From: an uncultured Paracoccaceae bacterium | GTDB taxonomy: Bacteria; Pseudomonadota; Alphaproteobacteria; Rhodobacterales; Rhodobacteraceae | Assembly: GCA_937900975.1 (NCBI GenBank) | Contig: CALCPC010000846.1 | Location: forward strand, 1-11,121 | Direction of reading: 5' to 3' | Length of the DNA stretch: 11,121 nucleotides | In this document: positions 7,899 through 11,121 of the stretch, in pieces | Position numbering within the stretch: position 1 is the first letter of the stretch | Layout: each line of letters begins with the position of its first letter | Program-made: the position numbers and the translations under genes | Notes under the pieces: model-generated | Seen by the model: the letters and a program-made list of their open reading frames with translations, nothing else | What the model was told of the DNA's origin: nothing | Databases searched by the model: none

Positions 7899-8129
7899 TT
7901 GGAGACGTTTCTCCTATCGTTCCTCTTGCTGCTGATCGTGATGCTTGGCATGGCGCTCGGCGTGATCCTGATGGGGCGCCGGATCAAAGGCAGCTGCGGC
8001 GGGCTCAACGCCATCGGCGATGCCGACCAATGCTTGGTCTGCAAGAAAGAGATCGACCCAAACAGCCCGTTGCGAGAGCGTTTGGACTGCCCCCGCGCCA
8101 AGCGCATGCTGGAGCGCGCGGCCGACTAA
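7899..8129 (+). CDS. nqrM: (Na+)-NQR maturation protein NqrM (DUF539)
   Basis: This 76-residue protein is a good fit to the NqrM/DUF539 family, which is needed to assemble a working NQR and is thought to help place iron in the NqrD-NqrE site. It has one membrane helix (residues about 4-25), then KGSCGGL with Cys33 and a cysteine-rich tail with Cys45, Cys48 (CLVC) and Cys64. The start is TTG at 7899, with AAAGGA 7 bases upstream; no better start is in frame. It lies 19 bases after apbE on the same strand, so the two are likely one transcript. The usual order places these genes downstream of nqrF; here they are upstream and divergent. It appears intact. Confidence 0.93.
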   Translation: METFLLSFLLLLIVMLGMALGVILMGRRIKGSCGGLNAIGDADQCLVCKKEIDPNSPLRERLDCPRAKRMLERAAD

Positions 8130-8152
8130 GACGCCGCGCCAATGCGTGTTTT
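8116..8152 (+). terminator. Possible weak terminator of apbE-nqrM
   Basis: A 7-bp GC stem (8116-8122 with 8133-8139) spans the nqrM stop codon with a 10-base loop. A short run of four T begins ten bases later at 8149. The distance and the short T-run make this a weak candidate. The rest of 8130-8296 is GC-rich and holds no gene I can support. Confidence 0.25.
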
Positions 8153-8296
8153 CGCGCCGCCGATGATTGCGCGTCGGGCGCTGCGCCGAAACCCAAGACG
8201 CCCCGCCGGCCGGGGGGCCTAAGGCACCGGGCGCGGCATCGGCATTCCGGGGCTGCGCCGGCGGGTTGGCAACGCGTCGGATGGCAAGGGATGCCG

Positions 8297-8482
8297 CTAG
8301 CCGGTAACTGTCAGCGGCACAAAGCCCAGGACCGCCAGACCGCAGGCCGCGACAAGGCCAAAGATCCAAAGCTGCCAGACCGGGCCCTCAGCCTTCCACA
8401 CGCGCCGATACTGATACCCGGCGAGGCAGGACAAAACAAAAATCGTCGTCGCGATCGTCGGGGTGAGGGTGGGGTCGGACAT
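8297..8482 (-). CDS. Small two-helix membrane protein of unknown function
   Basis: The product has 61 residues and starts MSDPTLTPTIATTIFVLSCL. I chose the ATG at 8482 because GGAG stands 6 bases upstream; longer versions of the frame start without such a site. Two hydrophobic segments (residues about 9-24 and 35-56) are joined by a charged loop GYQYRRVWKAEGPVW, suggesting a helical hairpin in the inner membrane. The family was not recognised. It faces the end of nqrM (convergent) and is separated from the DUF2848 gene by 244 bases that hold a repeat, so it is probably its own unit. The clear ribosome site and membrane pattern make it a likely real gene, although it is short. Confidence 0.65.
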   Translation of the reverse strand: MSDPTLTPTIATTIFVLSCLAGYQYRRVWKAEGPVWQLWIFGLVAACGLAVLGFVPLTVTG

Positions 8483-8536
8483 GGATCTCCTTTTCAGACC
8501 TATAAGACAAGGGGGCCGGGGCGGTGGCCTGTCGAG

Positions 8537-8635
8537 AGCGTTTCGTGAAAAACCTGAAACATCAATCCCCTTACAAGCCATTGAATTCTTTGGTTTCAGG
8601 CAGTGTCCTGGCGTTCAGGTTTTTCACCCAACGCT
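8537..8635. repeat. About 99-bp inverted repeat with 23-24-base arms
   Basis: The left arm 8537-8560 (agcgtttcgtgaaaaacctg then aaac) is matched by the reverse complement of 8613-8635, which reads agcgttgggtgaaaaacctg then aac. They agree at 18 of the first 20 bases. The arms flank a 52-base AT-richer centre, where gtttcagg at 8593-8600 is a third short copy of the arm motif. It lies in the non-coding gap 8483-8726 between the small membrane protein and the DUF2848 gene. It looks like a palindromic intergenic repeat element; no coding content is supported here. Confidence 0.7.
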
Positions 8636-8726
8636 TTGCGTCCCGGATGCGCCATCCCGCCAGGCGGGGCCGTTTTGGGCGCCTACCCCTGCACGTGGCC
8701 CAAGGGCCAGCCACGGCAAGACCCCT

Positions 8727-9371
8727 TTAAGCCACCGGCTCTAGCACATCGCAGTCATACTGCAGCGCAATCGTGCCAAGCGTTTGGTCGGTCAGCGACA
8801 TCCTATAGCTTGTCGCCGGACGCACGCCGCCGATGGCTGGCAGCGTACCGCACAGCATCGCATCGCCGGGCTGAAGGTCCGCCGCCGCGATCAGCCCAGA
8901 CAGCGGCAGGATCGCAGCCAGGCTCCCGTCTTGATAAAGCGTGCCGCCATCGATCTCGGCGCGCAGTGCCAGCGCATCCAGCCGGTCGGCCACCGCCGCC
9001 AGCGGCCAAAGCTTGTGCGACAGAACCTTCGCGCAGGCTTGCTTGGACTGCGCCACCGACACGGCCTCAAGCTGCCGGTCGGTGTGGTCAGAGCCAAGGC
9101 CAAGCCACAGCGTCCCATCCACATTGATCACCAGCGGCTCCACCTCGCCCGAGGTCGCGGCTCCCAGCACTTGGATCCGTGCGGCCTGCGTGGCCAGCGC
9201 CGCCGACACCTGGTAGAACAGCGGCGTTGTGGACGGCGGCGCGACACCCAGCGCGGCAAGCTCCGCGATATGATGCTGGACTGCGGCGCTGTCGCGGCCG
9301 GTCCAGCCGGCGATCACCAACCGCTGGATCGCCACCGCGATGCGGCCATCCGGTGTCTCAAACTCCAGCAT
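8727..9371 (-). CDS. DUF2848 family protein (fumarylacetoacetase-like fold suspected)
   Basis: This 214-residue protein has an ATG at 9371 with AAGGGA about 6 bases upstream. It carries the blocks I associate with DUF2848 proteins: RLVIAGWTGRDSAAVQHHIAELAALGVAPPSTTPLFYQVS near the start, TSGEVEPLVINVDGTLWLGLGSDHTDRQLEAVSVAQSKQACAK in the middle (acidic and His residues that could bind metal), and TLYQDGSLAAILP. Members are often annotated only as unknown-function or AraD1/FAH-like hydrolases; the reaction is not known to me. It is divergent from the LysR gene over a 64-base gap, the classic arrangement for a LysR target, so induction by its substrate is likely. No sign of damage. Confidence 0.88.
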   Translation of the reverse strand: MLEFETPDGRIAVAIQRLVIAGWTGRDSAAVQHHIAELAALGVAPPSTTPLFYQVSAALATQAARIQVLGAATSGEVEPLVINVDGTLWLGLGSDHTDRQLEAVSVAQSKQACAKVLSHKLWPLAAVADRLDALALRAEIDGGTLYQDGSLAAILPLSGLIAAADLQPGDAMLCGTLPAIGGVRPATSYRMSLTDQTLGTIALQYDCDVLEPVA

Positions 9372-9435
9372 CGCGTTCCCTTTCGTTTGCCGCGGCCCGC
9401 GCGTAGTGCAATCCTGCCAAAGGGGCGTGCGCAAG
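9372..9435. promoter_or_regulatory. LysR / DUF2848 divergent intergenic region
   Basis: Only 64 bases separate the two start codons, so promoters and the regulator site must overlap. A loose dyad ttgc-N17-gcaa (9387-9390 and 9408-9411) is the best candidate for a LysR-type site. The more obvious CCCTTT/AAAGGG pair (9378-9383, 9419-9424) is explained by the two ribosome sites facing each other. No consensus promoter was recognised. Confidence 0.35.
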
Positions 9436-10320
9436 ATGAAAAACCTCAATCTCGATCAGCTTCGGACCTTTCTTGCGGTGCTGGACCAGGGCGGGGTCAA
9501 TCGCGCGGCAAAGCGATTGAATTTAAGCCAGCCGGCGGTGTCGGCCCGCATCAAGGCGTTGGAAGAAAGCCTTGGGACGACGTTGTTCGAACGGACAGCC
9601 ACCGGCCTTCGGCCCACCCGGGATGGGGAGATCCTGTCCCGCCATGCGGAGCGGTTTGCGCATCTGACGGCCCTGGTTGCGCGCGATCTGGTCACGCCGC
9701 GCGCCGAGGAGGGGTATCTGCGGATCGGCGCCGCCGAGACGGTGACGCAAACCTGGCTGCCCGACCTGATCTCGCGGTTGCACCGGGAATACCCGTCCGT
9801 GATGGTGGAACTCAGCGTCGATATCACGCCCAATCTGCGGACCGCGCTTTTTGAGCGGGAGGTCGACCTGGCGTTTCTTCTTGGCCCGATTTCAGAGCCC
9901 AATGTCGACAACATCCCCCTGCCCGCCTTCGATCTGGCCTGGTACGCTGCGGCCGGGATGGCGGCAGAGGATGCGCCGCTTCTCTCGCGGCCGGTCATCA
10001 CTTACCTGCGCCAAACCCGCCCGTTTCGAGAGTTGCGGGCGACGCTGATCGATGTGGTGGGGCCCGGCGTGCGGATCTTCACCTCCTCGTCGCTGTCGGC
10101 GTGTTTCCGGTTGGTGGAGGCGGGGATCGGCGTCGCCGCCTTGCCGCGGGTGATGGGGGCGCCGTTTGTCGCCGACCGCCGGATCGTTGAATTCGACCCC
10201 GGCTGGCGACCCGCGCCGCTGGTTTTCACAGCCTCCTGGGTGGCGGAACCGCCCAACCCGCTGTTCGCGCGGTTCGCGGCGATGGCGGTGGATGTGGCCA
10301 AGGGATATCAGAAAACCTGA
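9436..10320 (+). CDS. LysR-type transcriptional regulator
   Basis: This 294-residue protein is the usual length for the family. The start at ATG 9436 gives MKNLNLDQLRTFLAVLDQGG and places the helix-turn-helix at residues about 18-38 (NRAAKRLNLSQPAVSARIKALE), followed by LGTTLFERTATGLRPTRDG, the typical linker. The rest is the effector-binding domain, with RIGAAETVTQTWLPDLISRLHREYP, the second-subdomain start FEREVDLAFLLGP and a GIGVAALPRVM block. It is divergent from the DUF2848 gene and 59 bases upstream of the DUF1445 gene, so it probably controls one or both. The inducer is unknown; the neighbours hint at an amino-acid or hydroxy-acid derivative. Confidence 0.95.
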   Translation: MKNLNLDQLRTFLAVLDQGGVNRAAKRLNLSQPAVSARIKALEESLGTTLFERTATGLRPTRDGEILSRHAERFAHLTALVARDLVTPRAEEGYLRIGAAETVTQTWLPDLISRLHREYPSVMVELSVDITPNLRTALFEREVDLAFLLGPISEPNVDNIPLPAFDLAWYAAAGMAAEDAPLLSRPVITYLRQTRPFRELRATLIDVVGPGVRIFTSSSLSACFRLVEAGIGVAALPRVMGAPFVADRRIVEFDPGWRPAPLVFTASWVAEPPNPLFARFAAMAVDVAKGYQKT

Positions 10321-10379
10321 TTGCCGGCGCCAAGTTTTTTCAATTTGCGCTGATATCGTCGCTGTAGCACGCTGTCGGG

Positions 10380-11121
10380 ATGGAGGATATCCCAGCACCG
10401 AGTTACCAAAAGCTGCGACGCGCCAGCGTGGCAGAGATCCGCCACGCGATCCGTGCGGGGCACTATGCCAGCCACACAGCCGGTCTCGCCGCCGGGGTGT
10501 TGCAGGCCAATATCGCGATCATGCGCGCGGGCGCTGCGCTGGACTTCATGCGCTTTTGCCAGCGCAACCCCAAACCCTGCCCGCTGGTCGGCGTCAGCGA
10601 CACAGGCGCGGCGGCAATGCCGACGCTCGGCGACATCGATATTCGCACCGATGTGCCGGCCTACAACGTCTATCGCAACGGGATTTTGGCCGAGACCGTC
10701 AGCGATATCTCGGCCTTGTGGGAGCCCGATTTCGTCGCCTTCGCCATCGGCTGTTCGTTCACGTTCGAGGCCGCGTTGATCGCCGCCGGCATTCCGCTTT
10801 GGCATATCGATCAAGACACAACGGTGCCGATGTACCGCACGAACATTCCAACGGTTCCCGCTGGGCCTTTCGGCGGCGCGATGGTTGTCAGCATGCGCGC
10901 CATCGCGGCCGAGGATGTGGCCCGGGCCAAAACCATCGCCGCGGCGTTTCCGCTGGCCCATGGCGCGCCCGTCCATGCCGGCGCGCCCGAGACCATCGGC
11001 ATCGCCGAGCTCGAACGCCCGGACTGGGGCGACCATGCGCCGGTAGGGGTGGGGCAAGTGACGGTCGTTTGGGCATGCGGCGTTACCCCGCAAGTCGCGC
11101 TAGAGGACGCGGGCCTTGATA
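10380..11121 (+). CDS. Putative hydro-lyase / D-glutamate cyclase family protein (DUF1445), 3'-truncated
   Basis: The frame runs from ATG 10380 off the window edge (247 codons seen; family members are about 260-270). Recognisable family blocks are AIRAGHYASHTAGLAAGVLQANIAI, DFMRFCQRNPKPCPLVGV, TDVPAYNVYRNG, FVAFAIGCSFTFEAALIAAGIPLWHI, VPMYRTNIPTVPAGPFGG, and WACGVTPQ near the edge. The mammalian relative converts D-glutamate to 5-oxo-D-proline; most bacterial members are only predicted hydro-lyases. There is no convincing ribosome site before the ATG (the bases are gctgtcggg), and an in-frame stop at 10365 blocks longer versions, so the start may be leaderless or weak. It follows the LysR gene by 59 bases on the same strand. 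The missing end should add roughly 20 residues. Confidence 0.9.
   Translation, partial: MEDIPAPSYQKLRRASVAEIRHAIRAGHYASHTAGLAAGVLQANIAIMRAGAALDFMRFCQRNPKPCPLVGVSDTGAAAMPTLGDIDIRTDVPAYNVYRNGILAETVSDISALWEPDFVAFAIGCSFTFEAALIAAGIPLWHIDQDTTVPMYRTNIPTVPAGPFGGAMVVSMRAIAAEDVARAKTIAAAFPLAHGAPVHAGAPETIGIAELERPDWGDHAPVGVGQVTVVWACGVTPQVALEDAGLD

Noticed and set aside
8656..8676. GC hairpin with four T on the plus strand, terminator-like
   Set aside because: No plus-strand gene ends nearby, and the T-run is short and offset; it lies downstream of the minus-strand DUF2848 gene in the wrong orientation.
8784..9854. 356-codon plus-strand frame across DUF2848 and lysR
   Set aside because: It runs antisense to DUF2848 and then out of frame through lysR; both real genes have recognised domains.
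10321..10340. Terminator after lysR (T6 run)
   Set aside because: Only a 3-bp interrupted stem precedes the T-run, too weak to call.
10166..11119. 317-codon plus-strand frame overlapping the end of lysR and the DUF1445 gene
   Set aside because: Arg-rich out-of-frame shadow; the DUF1445 frame from 10380 carries all the conserved blocks.

Overview
The window looks like a piece of the chromosome of a GC-rich alphaproteobacterium, most likely a marine or salt-tolerant member of the Rhodobacterales. This rests on codon and base composition, on protein flavour (NqrA-F, DUF2848 and DUF1445 proteins of the type seen in that group), and on the presence of a sodium-pumping NADH:quinone reductase. The organism is inferred from memory of protein families, not from a search.

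Layout. Positions 2-565 (+) hold the C-terminal part of a siderophore-interacting (ViuB/SIP-type) ferric reductase. A 271-base gap follows between convergent gene ends; it contains a striking fully paired four-way-junction (cloverleaf-like) inverted-repeat element. Positions 6693 down to 837 (-) carry a compact nqrABCDEF operon for the Na+-translocating NADH:ubiquinone oxidoreductase, with gaps of a few bases or overlaps. Divergently, from about 6854 (+), lie the two accessory genes: apbE (attaches FMN covalently to NqrB and NqrC) and nqrM (iron-related maturation factor). Then come a 61-codon two-helix membrane protein (-), a 99-bp inverted repeat, a DUF2848 gene (-), a divergent LysR-type regulator (+), and a 3'-truncated DUF1445 / D-glutamate cyclase-like gene (+).

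The main surprise is that the NQR operon is broken twice. nqrB has an in-frame TGA at codon 198, where family members have glycine, and nqrC has an in-frame TAG at codon 92. No frameshift is involved and the rest of both genes is intact. Both stops lie upstream of the Thr residues that ApbE would flavinylate, so neither truncated product could carry FMN. nqrA, nqrD, nqrE, nqrF, apbE and nqrM all look intact with their key cysteines and motifs. This suggests a very recent loss of the pump, a suppressed or polymorphic state, or sequence errors. The right-hand end looks like a small regulated catabolic module, perhaps for a hydroxy- or amino-acid-derived compound, controlled by the LysR protein.
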